NCBI GenBank assembly: GCA_020831525.1
Contig: JAFIGH010000013.1
Span: 1-63,833, forward strand
Direction of reading: 5' to 3'
Length of the DNA stretch: 63,833 nt
DNA from: Opitutales bacterium
Lineage (GTDB): Bacteria > Verrucomicrobiota > Verrucomicrobiia > Opitutales > Oceanipulchritudinaceae
A program made the translations under genes and the position numbers. Positions 9,211 through 18,235 of this stretch are shown here, piece after piece; within the stretch, counting starts at the first letter, position 1, and each line of letters begins with the position of its first letter. The notes below the pieces were generated by a model. It saw only the letters and a program-made list of their open reading frames with translations, had not been told where the DNA came from and did no database searches.

Positions 9211-10374
9211 CTACTCCGCCGGCGTGAATTCAATGCGGAAGAACTCCTCCGGGTCGGTGTGGTCGAGAACGAACTCAATCGCCTCGCCGACGGTTTGCGG
9301 ATTGGCCTCGGCACCGGCCACGGGGGTCCACGGGTCTGTCGCCCCGAGATCGGTCGACCGCTCCACACGGTAGCGCCCGACCGCAGCATTCTCAAAGGCG
9401 AGCGACAACGATTCCGCCGCGGCATCGCGGGTAAACGACAGATTGTGCGTGATGCCGTCGCCGATGACCACCGGAGGCTCATCTGCCTCCGGGGTGACGG
9501 AAGCGTAGGTCGTACCCATGCGGATCTCGTCGATTCGCGAGCCCGTGTAATCCGCACCAAATCCCTGCCCCTCGAAGTCCGGCTCGTCCTTGAGCTGCGA
9601 GGGGCCGTTGTTGAAAATACGAAGCATGACGCGGTCGACGGCGAGGTCTGTCAGCATCGTAAATTCGGCGACGGGATCACCGGGGTCCTCGGCGAGTGGA
9701 TCCGGGTTCACCCACCATGCGGCGGTCTTCCAATCGAAATCCAGCAGCATGACAAGGAAGACGGTTTCCCCGTCAACAACGGGAACATCGGAAAGGGACC
9801 ACTTGGCACCGTGAACTCCGCCTTCGTAGAGCCGCTCGCCGCCGGCGGACCAGACAGTCTGGTCGCGGGTAGCATTATTGCTGATGCCCATGTAGAGGGA
9901 GTTGTGCCCCGCAATCGGATCGGAAAACGTGAACTGGAACCAGCCCCCGTTCTCGGGGTCGCCGTCGATCTTCGGCGTCATCAACACACTGACCCAGCGC
10001 TGCCCCGAAGTGCCGAAATAGGAGAGAAATCCGGGTATAAATCGATGCGTCACATTACTGGCCTGCGTCTGCTCGTTGTGAAAGACAAAGGCGCCGCCGG
10101 TCGTCTCCAGTCCCGGGTAGGTGAGCCCGTCCGCCGTCACTCCGTGGTAAAACGCATCGGGCCCCTCGTCCTCCTTCCATGCCCACCAATTGACCTCTTC
10201 GCCGCCATCCACGCGCCAGCCGAAGCTGGTCTCGCCGGCCGTGCCGTGGATTTCGCCGGCGGGAATATCGAAGCCCTCGTACATGAGGGGCTCGGCAGTG
10301 AGGAACGACGCAAGCGATGCCGCCGTGCCGATGGCGAAAAATGTCGCCACGCGTTGATGGAGTAGGTATTGCAT
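9211..10374 (-). CDS. Secreted protein, paralogue of 3249-4805, unknown function
   Basis: The start at 10374 (MQYLLHQRVA) is chosen because a GGAAGAAA ribosome site lies 6 nt upstream and a signal peptide follows (to FLTAEP). The 387-aa product shares the N-terminal 300 residues with the protein at 3249-4805 (MYEGFDIPAGEI, TSFGWRVDGGEE, SGQRWVSVLM, QTVWSAGGERLYE, NGPSQLKDEP, GADYTGSRIDEIRMG). Instead of the Trp-rich tail it ends with a short beta-rich domain (residues about 310-387, NLSFTRDAAAESLSLAFE), a type often found at C-termini of secreted verrucomicrobial proteins. No catalytic motif is visible. It appears monocistronic with an operator-like box 146-163 bp upstream. Confidence 0.75.
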   Translation of the reverse strand: MQYLLHQRVATFFAIGTAASLASFLTAEPLMYEGFDIPAGEIHGTAGETSFGWRVDGGEEVNWWAWKEDEGPDAFYHGVTADGLTYPGLETTGGAFVFHNEQTQASNVTHRFIPGFLSYFGTSGQRWVSVLMTPKIDGDPENGGWFQFTFSDPIAGHNSLYMGISNNATRDQTVWSAGGERLYEGGVHGAKWSLSDVPVVDGETVFLVMLLDFDWKTAAWWVNPDPLAEDPGDPVAEFTMLTDLAVDRVMLRIFNNGPSQLKDEPDFEGQGFGADYTGSRIDEIRMGTTYASVTPEADEPPVVIGDGITHNLSFTRDAAAESLSLAFENAAVGRYRVERSTDLGATDPWTPVAGAEANPQTVGEAIEFVLDHTDPEEFFRIEFTPAE

Positions 10375-10519
10375 AACTGTTTCTTCCGGGGTTATTTCCG
10401 CAAAATACGGGTGTCTATTGAGAATGCCTCGAAAGCAACGGGGCACTCGCGGGCTGAAAAGAGAAAACAAGAGTTACGCGGCGTGAAGCAGAGATCAAGC
10501 TTTTTTCACCACTCTGCAT

Positions 10520-10537
10520 ATGAAACAGCATGAAATA
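10520..10537. promoter_or_regulatory. Candidate operator box (ATGAAAC-N3-ATGAAATA)
   Basis: This is the clearest copy of the repeated motif: ATGAAAC at 10520 and ATGAAATA at 10530, 10 bp apart, in the 298-bp region between the divergent genes starting at 10374 (minus) and 10673 (plus). Confidence 0.5.
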
Positions 10538-10672
10538 ATAGCAGTCCGGAAAACTGGACAACCCTGCCCGAACGATTTAGCGTGAAAACACGTCTATGCG
10601 TATCACAGCAATGAGTTCCAAAAGCATCATCAAAACCGCCCCACCTCACCCGTTAAACCGGAGAAACCGAAC

Positions 10673-11191
10673 ATGAAAACGAATGTATTTCGACTGATCC
10701 TCCTCTGCCTGTCCGGCGCCCTTCCCTATGCAACCGCCGGCGCGTCCGCTCCCGCCGCAACCCTCAAAGTGTCTTTCGAGGATGTGACAAAGTTCACCGA
10801 CTTCGTCCTTCACCACCTTTCCGGGGAAAAGACGCAGGAAATGTTCGAGCGCCAACTGGAGCGCTACTGGAATGCGCGTCTAGGCCGCCTGATTCCGTCC
10901 GGCCACACACTCGAACTCCATTTCACAGACATCGACATGGCGGGCAAGATGTGGCCCGCGCGGAGTCCCGGTCGTCCGGAACTGCGCTACATGGAGGAAG
11001 CCCACCCGCCCCGGCTGGTCTTCAGCTACCGCTTACTTGACGAGGGCGGCGAAGTCGTCGCGGAGGGCGAGGAAAACATCCGCGACACGCGCTACCGCCG
11101 CCGCCCCGGCTCGGGCGGCGAAATCCGCCACCAATACGCTTTCGCCTACGAGTTTGAGGTGCTCCGGCGATGGGCGCGCGACACCTTCTGA
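10673..11191 (+). CDS. DUF3016 domain protein, secreted
   Basis: A 172-aa exported protein of unknown function. A GGAGAAA ribosome site lies 6 nt before the ATG. Residues 1-28 are a signal peptide (MKTNVFRLILLCLSG, ending near TAGASA). The body matches the DUF3016 pattern: a KVSFEDVTKFTDF strand, an amphipathic helix with paired basic residues, HTLELHFTDIDMAG, PPRLVFSYRLLDEGGEVVAEG, and a C-terminal helix (AYEFEVLRRWARDTF). Members are periplasmic proteins with no assigned activity. It is divergent from the gene at 9211-10374 and appears to stand alone. Confidence 0.75.
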   Translation: MKTNVFRLILLCLSGALPYATAGASAPAATLKVSFEDVTKFTDFVLHHLSGEKTQEMFERQLERYWNARLGRLIPSGHTLELHFTDIDMAGKMWPARSPGRPELRYMEEAHPPRLVFSYRLLDEGGEVVAEGEENIRDTRYRRRPGSGGEIRHQYAFAYEFEVLRRWARDTF

Positions 11192-11491
11192 GGGGTTGAA
11201 GCGGCTCGGAAAGGAAGCCGCACCGCAACTTTTGTTCCAACGCCCGCGCGGGATCCCCGCGTCGTTCATTCCCTTCGCACGGTTCCGGGGGCCAAAATTG
11301 CCCCCCGCCTACGTCCGTGGGCGCACCCTCTTCCCTTCCGCCGTCCGCCGCGCCACAGGAGCCGCGCGCTTTAGCCGCGGAACTGCGGTTGAACAGCCCG
11401 CCGGCCGCGCGCGCCGGAATGTCCGCACCCGCGCGGCGGTTTCGCAGCCGACCGCGTCTGAAGAACGCGGCTCCTGGGCGCGGAGCGCGGA
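11192..11491. other. Intergenic region with long imperfect inverted repeat
   Basis: A 300-bp gap between convergent genes. It is GC-rich, with no coding potential that resembles a family, and contains the inverted repeat listed at 11348-11483. Confidence 0.4.
11348..11483. repeat. MITE/REP-like inverted-repeat unit
   Basis: Nearly complementary arms of about 18 bp lie at 11348-11366 (ending in CAGGAGCCGCG) and 11466-11483 (starting CGCGGCTCCTG). They enclose 99 bp that also pair partly (CTTTAGCCGCGG against ACCGCGTCTGAAG). The unit sits between convergent genes, as small non-autonomous palindromic repeats often do. Confidence 0.4.
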
Positions 11492-13444
11492 TCACTCGTC
11501 TTCGGGCTGCTGCGCGCCCGCGCCGGCCATGACGATATCCGGAACATCCGCCGCCGGGTCGAGCGTGTAGGTGTAAGCCGACTCGAAATGCAGCTGGATC
11601 GTCGATTCGGTTCTGTGGTGGCTGCTGTTGCCGCCCTCGAAGATATTGCCGCTGACCTCCCACACACCGCCGATGACGGCCGGTTCGCTGCCCGGAAAGA
11701 TGGCATTGTTCACATTGCGGTAGACGTTGTTTTCGATGCGGACACGGGCGCGCGGGCGCACATTGGTGCCCCCGCTTATGTTGTTGAAGTAATTGTTGTA
11801 GATGTGGGTGTAACCGCCGCGGACCAAGGGGTGGCGCGAACCGACACCCTCGAACCAGTTGTGGTGGATGATGGTCTTGCGGTCAGGCAGGGCTTCCACC
11901 CCGCTGTTGCTGCCCATTAAGATGCTGCGGCCGCTCGGGTCGGTGTGAAAATGGTTCCACGAGATGATGACATAGCGCGCGTGGTTCTTCACCGACAACA
12001 TTTCATCGAAGCGTGTCGACGAATCCGTGTCCCCGTGCATCGTGCAGCGCGTCACCTTGATGTAGCGCGCATTGTTGATTTCAAAGGCGTTGCGCATCCA
12101 GAGATCGCGGACGGTGAGGTTTTCGAAAATGACATTCGCCCCGTGCACCTTGAACCCGACGCCGTCGAGGAGTCCGTTGCTGCCGACCCCGATAACGGAG
12201 AGATTGCGGATGTCATCGCCGACACCGAACTGACGGTCGTCATCACCGTCCGCCGCTTCCCAGTCCTCGACGGTCAGCGTGCCGTCCACGTAAATGATGG
12301 AGGGCCCGTCGGCGGCCCGCACGGCGTCGAGGGCGGCGAACATCTCCACGACATTGGTCACCGTGTGGGTATTCTCCGGCGCGGCGCCGGCGCCGCCGGT
12401 GATGCGGTCGGCCATATCGGCGAATCCGCGGATTTCCGTCTCCATGTGAAAGTAGACATCCTTCACGGTGAGGCTTCCCTGCGGCGGAATGGTCAACTCG
12501 ATGTAGACAGGCTCATGCCATTCGTTGGTGTAGGTCTCCAAAAGGACATCCTCCGCTGCGGTTCCCGGGGCGAGCCGACTGTAAGCACCCGCTTCGTCCA
12601 CATACTGCACAACAAAACCGAAATGCTTGAGCCGGGCGAAAGCCCCGCCCGTGGCCTCACTGAGATCGGCGTCTGTGCGCACAGTCATCCCGACCTTCCC
12701 GGTGTAGTTATCCAAATCGCTGAAGTCGATCAGCCCGCCCGCGACGGGGTGGTAGAAAAAGCGTACGAAGCGGTTCCCAAACTGCAACGGATTGGTAAAC
12801 GTCATTCCTTCCGGCCCGCTGTCCATGTTTAAATCGGCATCCATGTCCATTTGCTCCGCCATGGCTTCCGCGCTGACGCGGAGGGCTCCGGCGAAGCGGT
12901 CCAGATCACCGGCCAGCGCCGGGCGCGCATTGGTGTAGCCCACCGGGTCGATGTCCTCGGCGGGAGGCAAAGCGCTGAAGTCCGCCGTCACATACAGCCG
13001 GTCCGGCAGGGAAACCGCCGCCTCCGCGTTCACGATGAATACCCAGCCCATGGAGGCGTCCAGCGCTGCCTCCGGCGCGTGAACCCACGTGTCGCCGTAA
13101 TTCGCGTAGAGCCAGCCTTCCCCGGCCCAGTGAAAATCGAAAACTTCCGGATCCAACATGGGTGCATAGCCCCACGCGCCCAGCTCCAGGACATGGCTTT
13201 CCGGCAGGTAGAAATGGCTGCCGACTCCCTCCGAGTAGACCCATACTTGGTTTGCGAACCGGCCGACCTGCACCCGGCCGAGAAAGGTGTCCGGCGTGGC
13301 GGCCCACCCCATTTGACTCACTTCATAGTCCGCCCACGTCACCTGGCCATTCAGGACCGGGCCTGTGAAGAAGCAGGCGGGAGCGCACAGAAGTGTCGCC
13401 GAGAGAAGTTTATTGCGGAGCTTTCGGAATGGTTGATGAATCAT
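11492..13444 (-). CDS. PL1-type pectate lyase with N-terminal Trp-rich domain, secreted
   Basis: A beta-elimination lyase for homogalacturonan, acting outside the inner membrane. The 650-aa protein has a signal peptide (to VLNGQ), a Trp/Tyr-rich domain (about 38-135: QVWVYSEGVGSHFYLPE, WLYANYGDTWVHAPE), a middle beta-rich domain, and the PL1 helix from about 360 to 620. Lyase blocks: IIYVDGTLTVEDW, GFKVHGANVIFENLTVRD, FDEMLSVKNHARYVIISWNHF and WFEGVGSRHPLVRGG with the conserved RHPLVR at 537-542. Multiple Asp residues upstream of the RxPxxR block would bind calcium. The gene follows its paralogue at 13469 after 24 bp, so the two form an operon with 13469-15481 first. The C-terminus (AGAGAQQPEDE) is conserved between the pair. 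Confidence 0.87.
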   Translation of the reverse strand: MIHQPFRKLRNKLLSATLLCAPACFFTGPVLNGQVTWADYEVSQMGWAATPDTFLGRVQVGRFANQVWVYSEGVGSHFYLPESHVLELGAWGYAPMLDPEVFDFHWAGEGWLYANYGDTWVHAPEAALDASMGWVFIVNAEAAVSLPDRLYVTADFSALPPAEDIDPVGYTNARPALAGDLDRFAGALRVSAEAMAEQMDMDADLNMDSGPEGMTFTNPLQFGNRFVRFFYHPVAGGLIDFSDLDNYTGKVGMTVRTDADLSEATGGAFARLKHFGFVVQYVDEAGAYSRLAPGTAAEDVLLETYTNEWHEPVYIELTIPPQGSLTVKDVYFHMETEIRGFADMADRITGGAGAAPENTHTVTNVVEMFAALDAVRAADGPSIIYVDGTLTVEDWEAADGDDDRQFGVGDDIRNLSVIGVGSNGLLDGVGFKVHGANVIFENLTVRDLWMRNAFEINNARYIKVTRCTMHGDTDSSTRFDEMLSVKNHARYVIISWNHFHTDPSGRSILMGSNSGVEALPDRKTIIHHNWFEGVGSRHPLVRGGYTHIYNNYFNNISGGTNVRPRARVRIENNVYRNVNNAIFPGSEPAVIGGVWEVSGNIFEGGNSSHHRTESTIQLHFESAYTYTLDPAADVPDIVMAGAGAQQPEDE

Positions 13445-13468
13445 GAATACACGGGGGAGGTTCGGTTA

Positions 13469-15481
13469 TCAGTCGTCTTCCGGCTGCTCAGCGCCGGCGC
13501 CGGCCATGACGATGTCCGGAATATCCGCCGCCGGATCCAGGGTGTAGGTGTAGGCGGACTCGAAGTTGAGCTGGATCGTCGATTCGGTGGGCTGGAAGTT
13601 GCTGTTACCGCCGTCGAAGATGTTTCCGGACACTTCCCATGCGCCGGCGATGATATCGGGCTCCTCGCCCGGAAAGATGGCGCGGTTCACGCTACGGAAA
13701 TAGTTGTTCTCAATGCGGGCGCGGGCGCGTGTGCGTACGTTGGCACCCCAGTTCACGCTGTCGACGTAATTGTTGTACATGTGGGTGTATCCGCCGCGAA
13801 TCAAGGGGTGCCGGGTACCCACGCTCTGGAACCAGTTGTGGTGGATGATGGTCTTGCGGTCAGGCAGGGCCTCGGGGCCGTCGTTGCTCCCCATGAGGAT
13901 GCTGCGGCCCTGCGGGTCCGTATGAAAGTGGTTCCACGAGATGATAACGTAGCGGGCGTGGTTCTTTACCGACATCATTTCGTCAAAGCGAATCTCACTG
14001 GTGCCTTCCGGGATACCGTGCATCGTGCACCGGGTGACCTTGATGTAGCGCGCGTTGTTGATCTCGAAAGCGTTGCGCATCCACACGTAGCGGACCGTGA
14101 GGTTTTCAAAAATAACGTTCGCGCCGTGCACCTTGAAGCCGAGTCCGTCGAAGAGGGCGTTGCTGCCCACGCCGATGATGGATACATTGCGGATGTCTTC
14201 GCTGACGGAGAATTGCCGGTCGCCGTCGCCCCCGGCAGCGTCCCAGTCCTCGAGAGTGAGCGCGCCGTCGATGTAAATGATCGACGGCTCATCGAGTCCG
14301 CGCACAGCCGCGAGGGCATCAAACATCTCCTCCACGTTGGTCACGGTGTGCGTGTTCTCCGCCGTGGCTCCGGCACCGCCGGTAATGAGGTCCTCAATCT
14401 CCGCGAAGCCGCGGATATCCGTCTCCATGTGGAAGAACATCTCCTTTACGGTGACGCTGCCCTGGGGCGGAAGGGTCAACTCGATGTAAACGGGGTCCGT
14501 CCATTCGTTGGCATACATTTCGAGCAGCACATCGTCTTCAACACTCCCGGCGCCGAGGCGACTGTAGGCACCCGCGTCGGTGAGACTGAGGAGGTATTCG
14601 CGCACATGGGAGGGAATGCCCGGCGTGGCCTCGACGTAGCTTTCGAGGCCTCGGTTCTTCATGCGGGCGAAGAAGCCGCCCGTGCCCGCGCTCAGATCGA
14701 CACCCGCGCGCAGAGTCATGCCCACCTTGCCGGTGTATTCGGCCAGCTCGCCGAAGTCGAGAAGACCGCCCCCCACCGGATGGTAGAAGAAGCGGACAAA
14801 GCGGTTGCCGGCAAGAGCGGTGCTCGTGAAGGTCATGCCTTCCGGTCCGCTTGTCATCGTCACGTCGGGATCCATTTCCATGTGCTCCGCCATGGCCTCG
14901 GGTCCAAGTTGGAGCGCATTGTCAAAGCGAGCGATTTCGGCGGCGTCAACCCGGCGTGTGTTCGTATAGCCAACCGGATCAATGTCGAGGGCGGGACGCT
15001 CCGCCGTGAATTCACTCGTCACGCAGATACGGTCCGGGAGGGGCACCGCCGTCGTCCCGTTGAGTACGTAGGCCCAGCCCCGCTCCTGTGCAAGGGTCTC
15101 TGTGGGTGCGTATACCCACGTCCCGGAGGCGCGGGCGTGCAGCCAGCCTTCGTCGGCCCAGTGAAAGTCGAAAACCTCGTCGACGAGGTAGGGCGCATAC
15201 GCCCATGCCCCGCGTTCCTGGACAAAATCCGCAGGCAGGTAAAAGTGGCTGCCGATCCCCTCGGAATAGACCCACACTTGATTGGCGAACCGCCCGACAT
15301 CGACGCGACCGAGGAAGTTGTCCGGCGTAATGGCCCAACCAGTGCGGCTCACTTCGAAGTCGGCCCAAAACAACTGCTGCGCCCTGGCGTCGGGCACCGG
15401 CGCAAGGAGGGCGAGCAGAAGCGGCAAAGCCGCGGGCACGCCGAAGAGGTAACGGAGGGAAAAGGACGGGTACCGATGCAT
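13469..15481 (-). CDS. PL1-type pectate lyase with N-terminal Trp-rich domain, secreted (tandem paralogue)
   Basis: A 670-aa protein with the same architecture as its neighbour: signal peptide (to PDARAQ), Trp/Tyr-rich domain (QVWVYSEGIGSHFYLPA, WLHARASGTWVYAPT), middle domain, and PL1 lyase domain with FKVHGANVIFENLTVR, FDEMMSVKNHARYVIISWNHF and WFQSVGTRHPLIRGG (RHPLIR at 557-562). Compared with the neighbour it carries extra residues before DAGAYSRL (SYVEATPGIPSHVREYLLSL), which accounts for most of the length difference. It is first in a two-gene operon; an operator-like box lies 54-72 bp upstream of its ATG. The pair probably arose by tandem duplication followed by divergence, possibly to different degrees of methylation or side-chain decoration; that last point is inference. 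Confidence 0.87.
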   Translation of the reverse strand: MHRYPSFSLRYLFGVPAALPLLLALLAPVPDARAQQLFWADFEVSRTGWAITPDNFLGRVDVGRFANQVWVYSEGIGSHFYLPADFVQERGAWAYAPYLVDEVFDFHWADEGWLHARASGTWVYAPTETLAQERGWAYVLNGTTAVPLPDRICVTSEFTAERPALDIDPVGYTNTRRVDAAEIARFDNALQLGPEAMAEHMEMDPDVTMTSGPEGMTFTSTALAGNRFVRFFYHPVGGGLLDFGELAEYTGKVGMTLRAGVDLSAGTGGFFARMKNRGLESYVEATPGIPSHVREYLLSLTDAGAYSRLGAGSVEDDVLLEMYANEWTDPVYIELTLPPQGSVTVKEMFFHMETDIRGFAEIEDLITGGAGATAENTHTVTNVEEMFDALAAVRGLDEPSIIYIDGALTLEDWDAAGGDGDRQFSVSEDIRNVSIIGVGSNALFDGLGFKVHGANVIFENLTVRYVWMRNAFEINNARYIKVTRCTMHGIPEGTSEIRFDEMMSVKNHARYVIISWNHFHTDPQGRSILMGSNDGPEALPDRKTIIHHNWFQSVGTRHPLIRGGYTHMYNNYVDSVNWGANVRTRARARIENNYFRSVNRAIFPGEEPDIIAGAWEVSGNIFDGGNSNFQPTESTIQLNFESAYTYTLDPAADIPDIVMAGAGAEQPEDD

Positions 15482-15534
15482 CGAGTTCGAGGGGGTTAGG
15501 GTGTTTAGGGTATCAAATCAAACGGCATCCGCAA

Positions 15535-15553
15535 ATGAAAGCCGAATGAAATA
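15535..15553. promoter_or_regulatory. Candidate operator box upstream of PL1 pair
   Basis: ATGAAA at 15535 and ATGAAATA at 15546 are 11 bp apart, followed by ATTGAA and TTCATT. The box is 54 bp from the start codon at 15481. Confidence 0.45.
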
Positions 15554-15632
15554 GATTGAACCTTCATTAGGTTGACTCAAATTGGACGGATGTCAAGGAC
15601 GGTGCCATGCGAAAGTTCGCGGTGGGAGCATC

Positions 15633-16601
15633 TCACAGGCGCGGTCGCCGGACGACGAGGAGGACATCATCCTCCTGCATCGGACAATCGGTCGCCCGGA
15701 CGATGATACGGTATTCACCCGGTTCATAGGCTGGAAGGGGGAAATGCTGTCGCCGGTGTCCGGGCCCGAGGTAAATGGTTTCACGCGTCACGGTCTCACC
15801 GGAGGCCACCGACACCACCCACGCCTCCAATTGGCGAAGGGAGTCGGAGTCATTGTAAACCATCACCTCATCGCGTCCGGCGAAAGGACGCTGCGACCAG
15901 AGGTAGACCAAGAGGTCTCGGCCGAAACGGATTTCGCCCCATCCATCGCTGCCCGTCCATGAACTGACTTCGCCGTCCGGCCCGCGCCCGCCGCGGCGAT
16001 GGCGGATGAAGTCCGCCTTCCAGACGTCACCGGGACGGGGCGGCTCAACGCCGAGGGCGGCGAAGGGAATCGCCATCTCCGTATCCCAACTGCCGCCGCG
16101 CTTGGTCACGGCGGTCGACAAATCCTCCCGGATCCCGCCGCGCTGAGAGGCGTCGATCACATGGACACGGTTGGCCGCGTTGACCCAAATCTCCACCTCG
16201 CGGGTATCCCCGTTTTCCGTCGGCAGGCGCAGGCGCACCCCCACGGAGTCATCCCCGCGCACGTCGGCGCGCCGTCCCCGCGCGCGGGTGCGCAGGTCGT
16301 CGAGGGCGGGTTCTATCGCGGTGAAGGCGACATAGAGCGCCTGCCGGTCGTAGAGAACCCGTGCACGGGTGTCGGCACCGGGCCGTCCGCCGTCCCCGGT
16401 CATAAATCCGTAAGAGACGAATCCGCGCTCCCACACAGCGTCGTCGGCAAGTCCGTCAATCTCAAGGACCTCATTGGCAACGGGTGCGGTGAGGCGCGGA
16501 AGGGGCGACGCCGCCCCATGGACGGCGGCAAGGAACGTGCTCCCTGCGATGAACAGGGCGGCAAGTGAGGCGGCGCGGGGGGATGATCGGAATCGGTTCA
16601 T
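15633..16601 (-). CDS. CBM9-like (DOMON-fold) carbohydrate-binding protein, secreted
   Basis: The ATG at 16601 (MNRFRSSPRA) is preferred over an in-frame TTG at 16610. A signal peptide ends near AVHGA. Residues about 45-215 match the sugar-binding family 9-like pattern: LEIDGLADDAVWERG, RARVLYDRQALYVAFTAIEP, DDSVGVRLRLP, EIWVNAANRVHVIDAS and WDTEMAIPFAALGVEPPRPGDVWKADFIRHRR. The remaining residues form a beta domain (YNDSDSLRQLEAWVVSV, GPGHRRQHFPLPAYEPGEYRI) resembling a short Ig-like fold. There is no catalytic signature. It is last in the five-gene operon with a pectate lyase and TonB receptor, so it may tether pectin fragments at the surface. Confidence 0.75.
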   Translation of the reverse strand: MNRFRSSPRAASLAALFIAGSTFLAAVHGAASPLPRLTAPVANEVLEIDGLADDAVWERGFVSYGFMTGDGGRPGADTRARVLYDRQALYVAFTAIEPALDDLRTRARGRRADVRGDDSVGVRLRLPTENGDTREVEIWVNAANRVHVIDASQRGGIREDLSTAVTKRGGSWDTEMAIPFAALGVEPPRPGDVWKADFIRHRRGGRGPDGEVSSWTGSDGWGEIRFGRDLLVYLWSQRPFAGRDEVMVYNDSDSLRQLEAWVVSVASGETVTRETIYLGPGHRRQHFPLPAYEPGEYRIIVRATDCPMQEDDVLLVVRRPRL

Positions 16602-16648
16602 GAGAATCAAAATTTAAAGGTTCTTACAACTGTGTATCGTTTTCCGGT

Positions 16649-18226
16649 CTACCGTTGACGCACGAGTGTATTGCCGGGGTCGCGCAGCGTATCGACGTTG
16701 TTCGCCGGGTCACGCCAGTCGGTGTACTTCCACGGATCGAGGCCGTAAATAAAGCACTCGAGGTTGCTGTAGCCGTCGCCGCTCATGTCGAGGTTGGCAT
16801 CCGAGGGGTCATGGGGATCGAGTCCATGGCGGATCTTCCACCAGTCGGGAATGCCGTCGCCGCTGCTGTCTTGGTACGGTTCTCCGCGGTACTCGGGAAA
16901 ACCGCCGACCTGCGCAATTTCCGTGATGATCCCGTTGCCCTCCTTATACAATACCTCGCCGGTGCGCACCTCATCGATAATGCGCCGGTCGACGCTGTCG
17001 CGGCGCGGCAGTGTCGCGCCCGCGTAAGCTAAAACCAAGTCATAGGCGCGCTCCGCCGTGTGCAGCGTGACGCCCGCCATGGGGAAGGGGTCGAGCGAAC
17101 GAACGCGTTCGACAAGAAAGGCCTCATCGCGGTGCGGATCGTCGTGAAACTGCATGCCCCCGTTGCTCCAGTTGTCTGCCGTGATCTCCGGGTATCCCTC
17201 CACAACATTGCCGCGGACATACCACTTGGGCCAGCGGCGGAGGGCATTGTCCGCCCGGTCCGGCGTTGGCTGCACACGCCCGATGCGGTAGCGCTCCGGC
17301 CCGTCGAGGGTGGCGGGGCCCGGCTTGTAGTAGTTATTGATGACATTGACCCGGCTGCGGTGGTCGCCGCCGTCGACGGTCCGGTGCCGCCAGTTGAAGA
17401 TCACGTTGTTGGTGTAGTTAAACCCGAAGCCCATGCCGATGCTGGGGTTGCGCGCGGTGTTGCTGGCAAAGAGGTTGTGGTGGAAACTGCTGTTCTTGCC
17501 GCCCCATGTTCCACCGAAGGCGTGGTTGTGGGTATCGAGTGCTTCGCTGGAAATCGACCACTGGATGGTGAGGTTCTTCGTCGGGCCGATAAAGAGTTTG
17601 TCCCCGCCTGGTGCCCGGTAGGCGTAGCGGTAGAGAGACACATTTTCGTCGAGCCCCCAGCTGAACGAACAGCTGTCGATGATGATGTTGCCCACGGGGT
17701 TTCCCGTGCCCATGGCGCCGTCGCGCTGGTTGTGGGCGGTGATGAGCCCGCGGCGGAAGCGCATGTGCCGCACGACGACGTCGTGCGTGTCGATGTCGAC
17801 CGTCGCGCCCGCCACGACTACTCCGTCGCCCGGCGCCGTCTGTCCGGCAATGGTTATGTAGGGGTGGACGATGGACACCTTGGACTGAAGTTCGATGATC
17901 CCCGCCACGTTGAAGATGACGATGCGCGGTCCCTCCGCCTCCAGCGCCTCGCGGAAGGTGCCCTGACCGCTGTCGGCAAGACTGGTGACGACATAGGCCT
18001 CTCCGCCGCGCCCGCCGAAGCTGTATTTTCCGCCGCCCTCGGCACCGGGAAAGGCGGGCATGTCGGCCTGCGGCAAATCGCCCGGCACGAAGACCTGAGA
18101 GACATCGACCGGCGGTCGCTTCACCTCCACCGGAGCAGGCGTGTACGGGCGCGCTGTCGCGAAGGCGACAGCACACAAACCGAGGAAAAGCCCTGCAAAG
18201 AGGACACGGGGTCGGATGGAATTCAT
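16649..18226 (-). CDS. PL1 family pectate lyase with C-terminal calcium-binding segment, secreted
   Basis: A 525-aa secreted lyase of the type opening with MPAFPGAEGGGKYSFGGRGG (residues about 57-75), distinct from the PL1 pair at 11-15 kb. Typical blocks follow: VTSLADSGQGTFREAL, PRIVIFNVAGIIEL, ITIAGQTAPGDGV, VVRHMRFRRG, IIDSCSFSWGLDENVS and FHHNLFASNTARNPSIG. After the beta-helix there is an EF-hand or thrombospondin-3-like tail, DSSGDGIPDWWKIRHGLDP and DMSGDGYSNLECF, which probably binds calcium. The signal peptide is MNSIRPRVLFAGLFLGLC to about 25. It lies 9 bp downstream of the TIM-barrel gene and 47 bp before the CBM9-like gene. It would generate unsaturated galacturonides for the receptor encoded at the head of the operon. 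Confidence 0.9.
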   Translation of the reverse strand: MNSIRPRVLFAGLFLGLCAVAFATARPYTPAPVEVKRPPVDVSQVFVPGDLPQADMPAFPGAEGGGKYSFGGRGGEAYVVTSLADSGQGTFREALEAEGPRIVIFNVAGIIELQSKVSIVHPYITIAGQTAPGDGVVVAGATVDIDTHDVVVRHMRFRRGLITAHNQRDGAMGTGNPVGNIIIDSCSFSWGLDENVSLYRYAYRAPGGDKLFIGPTKNLTIQWSISSEALDTHNHAFGGTWGGKNSSFHHNLFASNTARNPSIGMGFGFNYTNNVIFNWRHRTVDGGDHRSRVNVINNYYKPGPATLDGPERYRIGRVQPTPDRADNALRRWPKWYVRGNVVEGYPEITADNWSNGGMQFHDDPHRDEAFLVERVRSLDPFPMAGVTLHTAERAYDLVLAYAGATLPRRDSVDRRIIDEVRTGEVLYKEGNGIITEIAQVGGFPEYRGEPYQDSSGDGIPDWWKIRHGLDPHDPSDANLDMSGDGYSNLECFIYGLDPWKYTDWRDPANNVDTLRDPGNTLVRQR

Positions 18227-18235
18227 AGGGTTGAT

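Noticed and set aside
12851-15499. An 882-codon open frame on the plus strand opposite the pectate lyases
   Set aside because: It is antisense to two genes with clear signal peptides and catalytic motifs; its product has no family features and is rich in His, Val, Arg and Ala as expected of a shadow frame in GC-rich DNA.
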